In this document: positions 1 through 6,621 of the stretch, piece by piece
Numbering within the stretch: position 1 is the first letter of the stretch
Layout of the letters: each line of letters starts with the position of its first letter
DNA from: an uncultured Litorilinea sp.
Lineage (GTDB): Bacteria > Chloroflexota > Anaerolineae > Caldilineales > Caldilineaceae
NCBI GenBank assembly: GCA_946885925.1
Contig: CAMPHP010000036.1
Span: forward strand, 1 to 11,640
Length of the DNA: 11,640 nt
Reading direction: 5' to 3'
Position numbers and translations under genes: made by a program
The notes under the pieces: model-generated
Told to the model about the DNA's origin: nothing
What the model saw: only the letters and a program-made list of their open reading frames with translations
The model's database searches: none

Positions 1-980
1 TCATTGACAGGAACGGGTACATTCTCGGTAATTTCAGCGACGATCTGCTGCGGTGTGCGCCCGCGCAACTGGGTCTGGGGGCTGATGTGGATGCGATGGG
101 TGAGCAGCGCGGGACAGAGGGTTTGGATATCGCTCGGAATCACGAAGTCCCGCCCGCGCAGTGCGGCCAATGCTTGGCTGGCACGGAACAGGGCCAGGGT
201 TCCACGCGGCGAAACACCCAAGACGACGAGGGGGTGTTCGCGCGTGCTGCGTACCAGTTGTAAGAGATAGCCGCGTATCGCCGCGCTGACGTGAACTGAT
301 GGTACCTCTTTGCGTAGAGCAAGCAGGTGATCTACTGTGACCACGGGTTGCAACGCTGCTAGAGGATCGCTACGCTCATATTGAACGAGGATGGCTTCTT
401 CTTCCTCAAGCGTGGGGTAGCCGAGTTGCAATTGGAGCATAAAGCGATCTAGCTGAGCTTCGGGCAAGGGAAAAGTGCCTTCCAGCTCGATTGGGTTTTG
501 CGTTGCCAGCACCAAGAACGGGTGGGGTAGCCGCAGGGTCTGCCCATCAATTGTGGCTTGACGCTCCTGCATTGCTTCCAGCAAGGCAGCTTGGGTACGC
601 GGGGTGGCGCGGTTGATCTCGTCGGCCAATAAGATTTGGTTGAAGATCGGGCCGGGCCGAAACTGGAACTCCTGCGCTTTTTGATTGAAATAGTTTAGTC
701 CGGTCACATCGCTAGGTAGGAGGTCGGGGGTGAATTGGATGCGGGCAAAGGTGCAATCGACGCTACGGGCTAATGCCTTGGCTAAGGTGGTTTTGCCGAT
801 GCCTGGTACGTCTTCGAGCAGTACATGTCCATCGGCAAGGAGTGCGACCAAAAGCATTTCAACGACATCGCGCTTGCCTATGATCACGCGAGCAACGTTT
901 TCTTGGACTGCATGAGAGAATTGGGCAAACGATAAATCCGTAGTGGATTGATAATTGCAGGGCTGTTGCGTAGTGGTCAT
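1..980 (-). CDS. MoxR-family AAA+ ATPase (3' end cut by window edge)
   Basis: The reverse strand reads from the ATG at 980 to the left edge with no stop, giving 326 complete codons, so only a few C-terminal residues are probably missing (MoxR proteins are usually about 310-340 aa). Visible AAA+ elements are Walker A GIGKTT at residues 60-65, preceded by LLEDVP, Walker B LLADEINRA with D120 and E121, sensor 1 LATQNP with N162, EAQLDRF with the candidate arginine finger R179, and a sensor 2-like SPRGTLALF near residue 260. The start is supported by AAAGGAAG a few bases upstream. Members are cytoplasmic chaperone-like ATPases that often act with DUF58 and von Willebrand A proteins encoded just downstream; such partners would lie outside the window, so this is inference. 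The gene diverges from secD. The family call is secure; the client is unknown. Confidence 0.95.
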   Translation of the reverse strand, partial: MTTTQQPCNYQSTTDLSFAQFSHAVQENVARVIIGKRDVVEMLLVALLADGHVLLEDVPGIGKTTLAKALARSVDCTFARIQFTPDLLPSDVTGLNYFNQKAQEFQFRPGPIFNQILLADEINRATPRTQAALLEAMQERQATIDGQTLRLPHPFLVLATQNPIELEGTFPLPEAQLDRFMLQLQLGYPTLEEEEAILVQYERSDPLAALQPVVTVDHLLALRKEVPSVHVSAAIRGYLLQLVRSTREHPLVVLGVSPRGTLALFRASQALAALRGRDFVIPSDIQTLCPALLTHRIHISPQTQLRGRTPQQIVAEITENVPVPVN

Positions 981-1027
981 AGCTTCCTTTCTGGGGCAAG
1001 TGGTGTAATGGCAGCGTGGTTGACACT

Positions 1028-1058
1028 ATTGTAATGTAGTTTTTGATTTTCTTGTCAG
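1028..1058 (-). promoter_or_regulatory. Weak candidate promoter for the moxR-type gene
   Basis: On the reverse strand CTGACA (one mismatch to TTGACA) and TACAAT (one mismatch to TATAAT) are separated by 19 bp, about 50 bp upstream of the ATG at 980. The hexamers are good but the spacer is longer than the usual 17 bp, so this is only a candidate. Confidence 0.35.
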
Positions 1059-1095
1059 CCACCCCATAGGAGAAAACGGTTTGTGTGGGTAGGGC

Positions 1096-1117
1096 GTGCC
1101 AAGAGGTACGTTGGCAC
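1096..1117. promoter_or_regulatory. Perfect inverted repeat, candidate operator
   Basis: GTGCCAA-N8-TTGGCAC is a perfect 7-bp dyad with an 8-bp centre, ending 7 bp before the -35 box of the strong secD-side promoter. The layout fits a dimeric transcription factor site that could serve secD, the divergent moxR gene, or both. The regulator is not identifiable from the window. The dyad is seen directly; the operator role is inferred. Confidence 0.5.
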
Positions 1118-1124
1118 AGGTAAT

Positions 1125-1153
1125 TTGACAGTGGATCGCGGCCAACCTATAAT
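1125..1153 (+). promoter_or_regulatory. Perfect-consensus sigma-70 promoter upstream of secD
   Basis: TTGACA at 1125-1130 and TATAAT at 1148-1153 are both exact consensus hexamers with the optimal 17-bp spacer. Transcription would begin near 1160, leaving about 230 nt of untranslated leader before the secD ATG. Such an ideal match is rare by chance. It may be held in check by the adjacent dyad or by leader structure. Confidence 0.85.
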
Positions 1154-1250
1154 TAAACGGTTTGCCCTGATTCACTGCTGCATTTACTGTTTTCTACAGA
1201 AACGATTCAGCAATAAGGCAATCACCAACAAGGCGTAGAATGGTTTGGCC

Positions 1251-1268
1251 CATGACTCAGCAGTCATG
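1251..1268 (+). other. Perfect 7-bp hairpin in the secD leader
   Basis: CATGACT-CAGC-AGTCATG is a perfect inverted repeat with a 4-nt loop, inside the RNA expected from the strong promoter. No T-tract follows, so it is not an intrinsic terminator. It could be an RNA element or a protein-binding DNA site. Confidence 0.45.
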
Positions 1269-1320
1269 TCCTGCATAGGGCAGTCTGTTTGTGCCATGCA
1301 CCACAATTCCCTGCATATTC

Positions 1321-1355
1321 CCCAATTTGTCTACAATGATTTGTCTGCAATTGGG
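1321..1355 (+). repeat. Paired 13-mers within an inverted repeat, secD leader
   Basis: Two 13-bp near-identical direct repeats, ATTTGTCTACAAT at 1325-1337 and ATTTGTCTGCAAT at 1339-1351 (one mismatch), have a 14-bp period. The same stretch is bounded by the inverted repeat CCCAATT at 1321-1327 and AATTGGG at 1349-1355. It ends 34 bp before the secD ATG, so it could be an operator or a leader RNA structure. Confidence 0.5.
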
Positions 1356-1389
1356 AGAGCAATGGCGGTAGGTAGAGGTAGATACCCGT

Positions 1390-2799
1390 ATGCGGAGTAA
1401 CAATAATAGCATTGTATCGGTTGTATTGGTTTTGCTGCTTGCGGCGGTGACGCTGTATATAGTGCTGCCGGTGGAGCATCCGGTATGGTTTGAGCGCATG
1501 CTTAGTTTGGGAAGCGAGCAACCGCGCGACCTATCAGAGTTCAAACTGGGCCTAGACTTGCAGGGTGGCACACAAGTACTGCTAGAAGCGGATATGGCCG
1601 AGGGCCAAACTCCACCTGAAGGGGCAATGTCGGCTGCCAAGACCATTGTAGAAAATCGTGTCAATGGTTTGGGTGTCAGCGAGGCAGTCGTGCAAGCTCA
1701 AGGTACTAATCGCTTGATTGTAGAATTGCCAGGTGTTGATAATCCAGAACAAGCTGTAGAGACTTTGCGCTCCACAGGTCAGTTGGAATTCGTTGATCCG
1801 GGTGGTATGCCTCTTTCCCAAGGTATGGTGATCAATACCACCAATCGTCCTACTGTGGCAGACGATCTACAGGCTGAAATTGCTGCTGGCAATGCCACAC
1901 CTGAGAATGTGCCGTATCCGGGACAGGTCTTTACAACGGCAATGACTGGCGAGGTATTACGCAATGCCATTGCCATCCAGGATCAGTTTGGGCAGTGGCA
2001 GATTAGCTTTGAGTTGACTGGACCTGGCAGCGACCAGTTCTTTGAGTATACCCGAACGCACATCGGGCAACCCATGGCAATTGTCTTGGATGGCCGCGTA
2101 CTTTCGTCCCCAACGATTAATGCGGCAATTCGTGACACAGGTGTCATCAGCGGGCAGTTTACCCAAGAGGAGGCTGAGTCGTTGGCGGTGCAGATGCGCT
2201 ATGGTGCTTTGCCTGTGCCGCTACGGGTAGTGGACATTCGCACGATTGGCGCTAGCTTGGGGCAAGATTCGGTGGATAGCAGCCTGCGCGCTGGATTGCT
2301 TGGTATTGGTGCCGTTCTGCTCTTTATGCTGATGATGTATCGCTTGCCGGGGCTTTTGGCGAATGTTGCCTTGGTCATTTATGTATTGCTCAACCTGGCG
2401 ATCTTTAAGCTGTTGCCTGTGACGCTAACTTTGCCTGGTATTGCCGGTTTCATCCTCTCGGTCGGTATGGCGACGGATGCGAACATTCTGATCTTTGAGC
2501 ATATGAAAGAAGAGCTACGCAACGGGCGCTCTCTGCGTTTGGCAGTAGAGGCAGGCTTTAGCCGTGCCTGGTTAGCCATTCGCGATGGTAACTTCTCGAC
2601 GCTGATTAGCTGTGCGGTGCTCTTCTGGTTTGGCAATACATTTGGTGCCAGTGTGGTCAAGGGCTTTGCTGTAACGTTGGCTATTGGTGTTATCTTATCG
2701 ATGTTTACGGCTGTGACCATCTCGCGAACCTTTATGCGTGCAATCCTGAGCACGGGCGGGCGCAAGCTACTTGAATCCCGCGCCCTGTTGGGATATTAG
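1390..2799 (+). CDS. secD: Protein translocase subunit SecD
   Basis: SecD pairs with SecF as a membrane complex that uses the proton motive force to help pull exported proteins through SecYEG. The 469-aa product has an N-terminal membrane helix (about residues 9-27), the D1 signature [15 protein letters not shown] (residues 53-67), a large extracytoplasmic P1 region containing [15 protein letters not shown], a second conserved stretch [17 protein letters not shown] before the membrane block, and about five C-terminal helices (roughly residues 295-445) including the [21 protein letters not shown] motif typical of SecD. Length fits a short, unfused bacterial SecD. The ATG is preceded by GAGG about 11 nt upstream. 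secF follows after 160 bp in the same direction, so the pair is probably co-transcribed from the strong promoter. No yajC is visible upstream. Confidence 0.97.
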   Translation: MRSNNNSIVSVVLVLLLAAVTLYIVLPVEHPVWFERMLSLGSEQPRDLSEFKLGLDLQGGTQVLLEADMAEGQTPPEGAMSAAKTIVENRVNGLGVSEAVVQAQGTNRLIVELPGVDNPEQAVETLRSTGQLEFVDPGGMPLSQGMVINTTNRPTVADDLQAEIAAGNATPENVPYPGQVFTTAMTGEVLRNAIAIQDQFGQWQISFELTGPGSDQFFEYTRTHIGQPMAIVLDGRVLSSPTINAAIRDTGVISGQFTQEEAESLAVQMRYGALPVPLRVVDIRTIGASLGQDSVDSSLRAGLLGIGAVLLFMLMMYRLPGLLANVALVIYVLLNLAIFKLLPVTLTLPGIAGFILSVGMATDANILIFEHMKEELRNGRSLRLAVEAGFSRAWLAIRDGNFSTLISCAVLFWFGNTFGASVVKGFAVTLAIGVILSMFTAVTISRTFMRAILSTGGRKLLESRALLGY

Positions 2800-2800
2800 C

Positions 2801-2852
2801 CGCTACGATTAGTCGCTACGGTTAGTCGCTACGATTTGCCGCTATGATTAGT
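2801..2852 (+). repeat. 13-bp tandem repeat array between secD and secF
   Basis: Four head-to-tail 13-bp units follow the secD stop directly: CGCTACGATTAGT, CGCTACGGTTAGT, CGCTACGATTTGC and CGCTATGATTAGT. A decayed partial copy (CATTACGA) follows from 2853. Units differ by one to two bases from the first. The array is non-coding, with no spacers as in CRISPR and no long inverted arms. Confidence 0.85.
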
Positions 2853-2959
2853 CATTACGAACTTGACCTGCGTAGTAAGTTTGCGAGTTTGGCTGGCTAA
2901 TTCTATTCGCTAGTTCTTTGGAGCCGAATTACCGGACCAGAAGAAGGAAGTCTTTGGTT

Positions 2960-3910
2960 ATGTATGATATTGTTGGGCGTCGCTCGATTTGGTACATTGT
3001 TTCGTTAATTATGATTGTGCCCGGGTTGCTATTCATGGGCTACTCCTTTGCAACCTACGGTACAATTCTGCCTTTGAGCATTGATTACACGGGTGGTACT
3101 TTGTGGGAAATGCGTTTTTCACAAGATGTGCCGCCTACCGATGTGCGCGATGTCTTTGTCGATGCCGGTTTTAGCGATACCACGGTATATTCAGTCGATG
3201 ATGGGCAGACGGTGCAAGCCAAGCTCAAAGAACTGGATGCCACGGAGAAAGCTAGCATAGAAGAAGCCCTGCGCTCCCGTTTTGGCGACTTTGAGGAACG
3301 CTCCTACCGTAGCATTGGCCCGTCAGTTGGTAGCGAAGTAAGCAATGCTGCACTTGGGGCTGTGGCGATCACCTCAATCGGGATTTTGCTCTATATTGCT
3401 TGGGCTTTCCGTCAGGTTCCGCATCCTTTCCGTTATGGAGCGTGTGCTGTTATTTCTCTGATCCATGATGTTCTTGTGACCATAACGTTTGTCGGCATTA
3501 TGCACTTTATTGCCGGTTGGGAAGTTGATGCGCTCTTCTTGACGGCTGTGCTGACGGTGATCGGTTTTAGTGTGCATGATACGATTGTGGTCTTTGACCG
3601 CATCCGTGAGAACATTCGCAAATTCCGCGGCGAGGACTTTGCAACCATTACGAATCGTAGCTTGTGGGAAACGATGAGCCGCTCATTGGGTACGCAGATC
3701 ACGGTCTTCTTGGTGGTGGTTGCCGTTATGCTCTTTGGCGGGGCTAGTCTCCAAGAGTTTATGGCGATTATGTTGGTGGGTATGGTGTCGGGGACTTACA
3801 GCTCCATCTTTAATGCTACGGCGTTGTTGGTTGCTTGGGAAGAAGGCTCTTGGTTCGGCCATGTACGCAAGCCGGTACCCGTTGGGAACGGGCATACTGC
3901 TCCTGCATAG
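2960..3910 (+). CDS. secF: Protein translocase subunit SecF
   Basis: SecF is the partner of SecD in the Sec export motor of the cytoplasmic membrane. The chosen ATG at 2960 gives 316 aa, beginning [12 protein letters not shown] as usual for the family, and has GAAGGAAG 9 nt upstream. An in-frame TTG at 2918 would add 14 basic residues but has no comparable ribosome site. An N-terminal membrane helix (about 10-28) is followed by the signature [13 protein letters not shown] (residues 41-53), an extracytoplasmic P1 domain to about residue 120, and a five-helix block with the family motif [18 protein letters not shown] (about 201-218) and a final [17 protein letters not shown]. The gene lies downstream of secD, separated by the tandem-repeat gap, and is followed by a strong hairpin. 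Family and role are secure. Confidence 0.97.
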   Translation: MYDIVGRRSIWYIVSLIMIVPGLLFMGYSFATYGTILPLSIDYTGGTLWEMRFSQDVPPTDVRDVFVDAGFSDTTVYSVDDGQTVQAKLKELDATEKASIEEALRSRFGDFEERSYRSIGPSVGSEVSNAALGAVAITSIGILLYIAWAFRQVPHPFRYGACAVISLIHDVLVTITFVGIMHFIAGWEVDALFLTAVLTVIGFSVHDTIVVFDRIRENIRKFRGEDFATITNRSLWETMSRSLGTQITVFLVVVAVMLFGGASLQEFMAIMLVGMVSGTYSSIFNATALLVAWEEGSWFGHVRKPVPVGNGHTAPA

Positions 3911-3942
3911 TTGTGGCCGTTACTTTTCTATAATGGGCTTGC

Positions 3943-3970
3943 TGGCGGCGATGTGTAAACTTCGCCGCCA
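3943..3970 (+). terminator. Strong GC hairpin after secF, possible terminator
   Basis: TGGCGGCGA (3943-3951) pairs perfectly with TCGCCGCCA (3962-3970) around a 10-nt loop, 32 bp after the secF stop. The following bases CTTTGATT are only weakly T-rich, so termination may be inefficient, or the hairpin may act as a 3' mRNA stabiliser. Confidence 0.5.
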
Positions 3971-4071
3971 CTTTGATTGGGTGAAGCTTTACCGGGATCC
4001 TCGTGTGCACTCTCTGGTGAGGGACATGAACCCTGTATGCTCGACTTCATGCATTACAACATTGCAGACTT

Positions 4072-4080
4072 TGCTAGAAT
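4072..4080 (+). promoter_or_regulatory. Extended -10 element just before the dehydrogenase gene
   Basis: TGC-TAGAAT is an extended -10 box with one mismatch in the hexamer. It lies 8 bp before the ATG at 4089, which would place the transcription start almost on the start codon. No good -35 box is present at the proper distance, so this is tentative. Confidence 0.35.
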
Positions 4081-4088
4081 GAGCATTG

Positions 4089-5075
4089 ATGCCAATGCGC
4101 GCACTACTGCTGACTGACCAGGGACCCCGCCTTGATACCTCCTACCCGAATCCCACCCCAGGCACAGATGAAGCACTGATCCGAGTGCGGTTGGTGGGGA
4201 TTTGTGCTACAGACTTGGCACTGATACAGGGGTATAAAGGTGGCTACAGGGGTGTTCTGGGCCATGAATTTGTGGGTGAGGTTGTAGAGGCTGCTGGAGC
4301 GTCTGAATGGGTAGGGCGGCGCGTCGTTGGTGAAATTAACATTGGGTGCGGTGATTGTACGCTCTGTCATCGAGGTTTAGGCAAGCACTGTCCTCGCCGC
4401 CAATGCGTAGGTATAATCAACAAAGATGGTGCAATGGCAGAATTCCTCACCTTGCCTCTAGCGAATCTCCATCTTGTGCCTGATAATGTGAGTGATGAAC
4501 AGGCTGTTTTTACCGAGCCACTGGCGGCGGCGCTGGAGATTTTGGAACAAGTCCATATCGCACCCACAACACGCGTTTATTTGGTGGGTGATGGACGATT
4601 GGGGATGCTGATTGCTCAAGTGCTTGCCTTAACGGGTTGTGACCTGACCGTTGTGGGACGCCATCCAGATCATTTGGCGCTGCTTGAGCAGTGGCATGGG
4701 TGCAAGACTGTGGGGGATACGGCGGAGGTGAGGGCTGCATTGGCGGCGGAACCTGCTGGTGTCGTGGTGGAAGCCACCGGCTCTGCCAGCGGGTTTGCGA
4801 CCTGTCGCGCGCTTGTTCGCCCTGCTGGAACCCTGGTGATAAAAAGTACGTTCGCCGGAGAACAACCGGCGGTTAACTTGAATTCCTTGGTGGTTGATGA
4901 AGTGACGGTTGTAGGCAGTCGTTGTGGGCCTTTTCCGCCAGCGCTGCGTTTGCTGGCAAGCGGTCGCGTGCAGGTTGTACCGCTGATCCAGGCACGTTAT
5001 CTGCTGGATGACGCAACGGCGGCACTGGCTAACGCAAGAGAGCGGGGCGTATTGAAGGTCGTCCTGGCACCGTAG
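4089..5075 (+). CDS. Zinc-dependent medium-chain dehydrogenase (alcohol/sorbitol dehydrogenase-like)
   Basis: This is an NAD(P)-dependent oxidoreductase of the zinc MDR superfamily, 328 aa from the ATG at 4089; ATG 4095 and TTG 4086 are alternatives and none has a good Shine-Dalgarno. Catalytic zinc ligands are C39 (GICATD), H59 and E60 (GHEFVGEV) and probably E143 (TEPLA). Structural zinc is bound by C87, C90, C93 and C101 (C-x2-C-x2-C-x7-C). The Rossmann motif is GDGRLG at 167-172. The second strand ends VVGRHPDH, with Gly-Arg where NAD enzymes usually have Asp, so NADP preference is possible. It resembles the threonine/sorbitol/glucose dehydrogenase branch, but the substrate cannot be read from sequence. 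It stands between secF and the glutamate dehydrogenase gene without obvious operon partners, and its stop codon lies in a 14-bp tandem repeat. Confidence 0.88.
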   Translation: MPMRALLLTDQGPRLDTSYPNPTPGTDEALIRVRLVGICATDLALIQGYKGGYRGVLGHEFVGEVVEAAGASEWVGRRVVGEINIGCGDCTLCHRGLGKHCPRRQCVGIINKDGAMAEFLTLPLANLHLVPDNVSDEQAVFTEPLAAALEILEQVHIAPTTRVYLVGDGRLGMLIAQVLALTGCDLTVVGRHPDHLALLEQWHGCKTVGDTAEVRAALAAEPAGVVVEATGSASGFATCRALVRPAGTLVIKSTFAGEQPAVNLNSLVVDEVTVVGSRCGPFPPALRLLASGRVQVVPLIQARYLLDDATAALANARERGVLKVVLAP

Positions 5076-5109
5076 GCCATACACCGTAAGCCATACACCG
5101 TAAGCCATA
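5068..5109 (+). repeat. 14-bp tandem repeat (3 copies) at the dehydrogenase stop
   Basis: CACCGTAGGCCATA (5068-5081) is followed by two identical copies of CACCGTAAGCCATA (5082-5095 and 5096-5109). The first copy contains the last codons and the TAG stop of the dehydrogenase gene; the G in that copy, which is A in the others, makes the stop. The remaining gap up to the next gene shows no clear promoter. Confidence 0.85.
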
Positions 5110-5155
5110 GTAGCAGCCAGTCCTTTTAACAGCTTCTAAATCAATCTACTCAATG

Positions 5156-5166
5156 AGGAGGAGATC
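5156..5166 (+). promoter_or_regulatory. Strong Shine-Dalgarno setting a TTG start
   Basis: AGGAGGAG at 5156-5163 matches the anti-Shine-Dalgarno almost perfectly. AGGAGG ends 5 nt before the TTG at 5167, which selects this non-ATG start over the in-frame ATG at 5197, which has no such site. Confidence 0.8.
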
Positions 5167-6597
5167 TTGGCAAAGCAACGACCGAACGACGAGCAAATGT
5201 CCAGCGGTGATGGTGCTGGTGAGAATGTCGCCAATGAGCGAGCGCAAAATGGTGATACGCAACGGAGTGCAGCGCAAGGCGAAGCGGCGCAGCGTACGAA
5301 AATATCAGCGACGAGCGATGTCTCGTTGACCTCTGCACCGGTGGTTTCCCAACGGGTTAGTGCCTATGAGGTTGCTCAACATCAATTTGAGACAGTGGCG
5401 CAGTTTATGGGACTGCCAGACTCTTTCCGCGCCTATCTTTCCGTGCCTCAACGTGAGTTGATTGTCCATTTCCCGGTTCAGATGGATGATGGCTCTGTAC
5501 GAATGTTTGAAGGCTTCCGTATCCATCATAATATGGTCAAAGGGCCGACCAAGGGCGGGATTCGCTATCATCCTGATGTCACGTTGGATGAGTGCCGCGC
5601 GCTTGCGATGTGGATGACCTGGAAGTGTTCGTTGATGGATTTGCCCTATGGTGGCGCGAAAGGTGGCGTTGTTGTCGATCCTGGCGAACTGAGCAAGCGT
5701 GAGCTTGAGAAGATGACGCGCCGCTATGCCACCGAGATCAGTATCTTTATCGGTCCAGAACGCGATATTCCTGCGCCTGATGTTGGGACGAATGCTCAAA
5801 TCATGGCGTGGATCATGGATACCTATTCCATGCACAAGGGCTATTCGATTCCGGCGGTGATCACGGGTAAGCCCGTTGCTGTAGGTGGCACGGTTGGGCG
5901 TGAGTCCGCAACGGGTTTGGGTGTAACCTATGTAACACGGGCTGTGGTGCGCCAGCGTTTGGGTCGTTCGCTCGAAGATATGACCGTGGCGGTGCAGGGC
6001 TTTGGTAATGTTGGCAGTTGGGCGGCGCGCACGATGCATGAACGCGGTGCGCGCATTGTTGCTGCCAGCGATAAGTATGGGGGAATTTATAACGCCAACG
6101 GGCTAGACTTACGGCTTTTGGTCCGCCATGTAGCTGAGACGGGTACGGTGACGGGTTTTCCACATGCCGAGAGTCTGACCAACGAGGAATTGTTGGCATT
6201 GCCGGTTGATATATTGGTGCCTGCGGCGATGGAGGGGCAGTTGACCAAGCAGAATGCCGGCAGCGTGCGCGCCAAGATTATAGCGGAGGGCGCGAATGGC
6301 CCCACCACGCCAGAGGCAGACCAAATCCTTGAGGAAAAGGGCATTATCGTCATCCCCGATATCCTCTGTAATGCTGGTGGTGTGGTCGTGAGCTATTTCG
6401 AGTGGGTGCAGAGCCTGCAATCCTTTTTCTGGGATGAAAGCGAGGTGCGCCGCCAGATGGAGCGTAAGCTGTTGGACAATCTGGAAGTGGTCATGCGTAC
6501 CAGTGCCCAGCGCAAATGCAACCTGCGTACTGCCGCTAATGTGATTGCGGTAGAGCGGGTGGTCGAGGCGATTAAACTGCGTGGCATCTATCCGTAA
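5167..6597 (+). CDS. gdhA: Glutamate dehydrogenase (Glu/Leu/Phe/Val dehydrogenase family)
   Basis: This enzyme interconverts glutamate and 2-oxoglutarate plus ammonia with a nicotinamide cofactor in the cytoplasm. The product is 476 aa from a TTG start. Conserved active-site elements are [13 protein letters not shown] with K129, MTWKCSL with K153, PYGGAKGG with catalytic K165, PDVGTN with D205, and [12 protein letters not shown] with S409; by family comparison these are the glutamate-binding and catalytic positions. The cofactor domain has the fingerprint GFGNVG at 278-283 and a SDKYGG stretch after the second strand. About 64 hydrophilic, Gln/Ala/Ser-rich residues precede the usual family start ([10 protein letters not shown]), an unusual disordered-looking extension. 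The membrane protein gene 24 bp downstream is probably co-transcribed. Substrate specificity for glutamate over other amino acids is likely but inferred from K129 and S409. Confidence 0.93.
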   Translation: MAKQRPNDEQMSSGDGAGENVANERAQNGDTQRSAAQGEAAQRTKISATSDVSLTSAPVVSQRVSAYEVAQHQFETVAQFMGLPDSFRAYLSVPQRELIVHFPVQMDDGSVRMFEGFRIHHNMVKGPTKGGIRYHPDVTLDECRALAMWMTWKCSLMDLPYGGAKGGVVVDPGELSKRELEKMTRRYATEISIFIGPERDIPAPDVGTNAQIMAWIMDTYSMHKGYSIPAVITGKPVAVGGTVGRESATGLGVTYVTRAVVRQRLGRSLEDMTVAVQGFGNVGSWAARTMHERGARIVAASDKYGGIYNANGLDLRLLVRHVAETGTVTGFPHAESLTNEELLALPVDILVPAAMEGQLTKQNAGSVRAKIIAEGANGPTTPEADQILEEKGIIVIPDILCNAGGVVVSYFEWVQSLQSFFWDESEVRRQMERKLLDNLEVVMRTSAQRKCNLRTAANVIAVERVVEAIKLRGIYP

Positions 6598-6621
6598 ACA
6601 TCTATCCCCAATGGATTGCTT

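Larger units (their letters stand above)
981..1389. other. Divergent moxR-secD intergenic region
   Basis: This 409-bp gap between the divergent moxR-type gene and secD has no convincing protein gene. It holds a weak moxR promoter candidate, a 22-bp perfect inverted repeat, a perfect-consensus promoter pointing to secD, and a leader with further inverted and direct repeats and a small ORF overlapping secD. These are listed separately. No tRNA-like fold and no T-tract terminator were found. Confidence 0.8.

Noticed and set aside
1251..1355. Intrinsic terminators in the secD leader
   Set aside because: Neither the hairpin at 1251-1268 nor the inverted repeat at 1321-1355 is followed by a T-tract.
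2801..2865. CRISPR array
   Set aside because: The units are 13 bp, directly abutting and without spacers; no cas genes nearby.
2918..2959. Upstream TTG start for SecF adding 14 residues
   Set aside because: The ATG at 2960 has GAAGGAAG at correct distance and matches the usual family N-terminus; the TTG has no comparable site.
3720..4082. Plus-strand ORF overlapping the end of secF and the following gap
   Set aside because: It is a different frame of secF that continues by chance through the gap; no ribosome site or family features.
5305..6039. 244-codon antisense ORF opposite glutamate dehydrogenase
   Set aside because: It lies wholly opposite a well-supported gene, shows no recognisable family and has His/Arg/Thr-rich composition typical of an antisense shadow.
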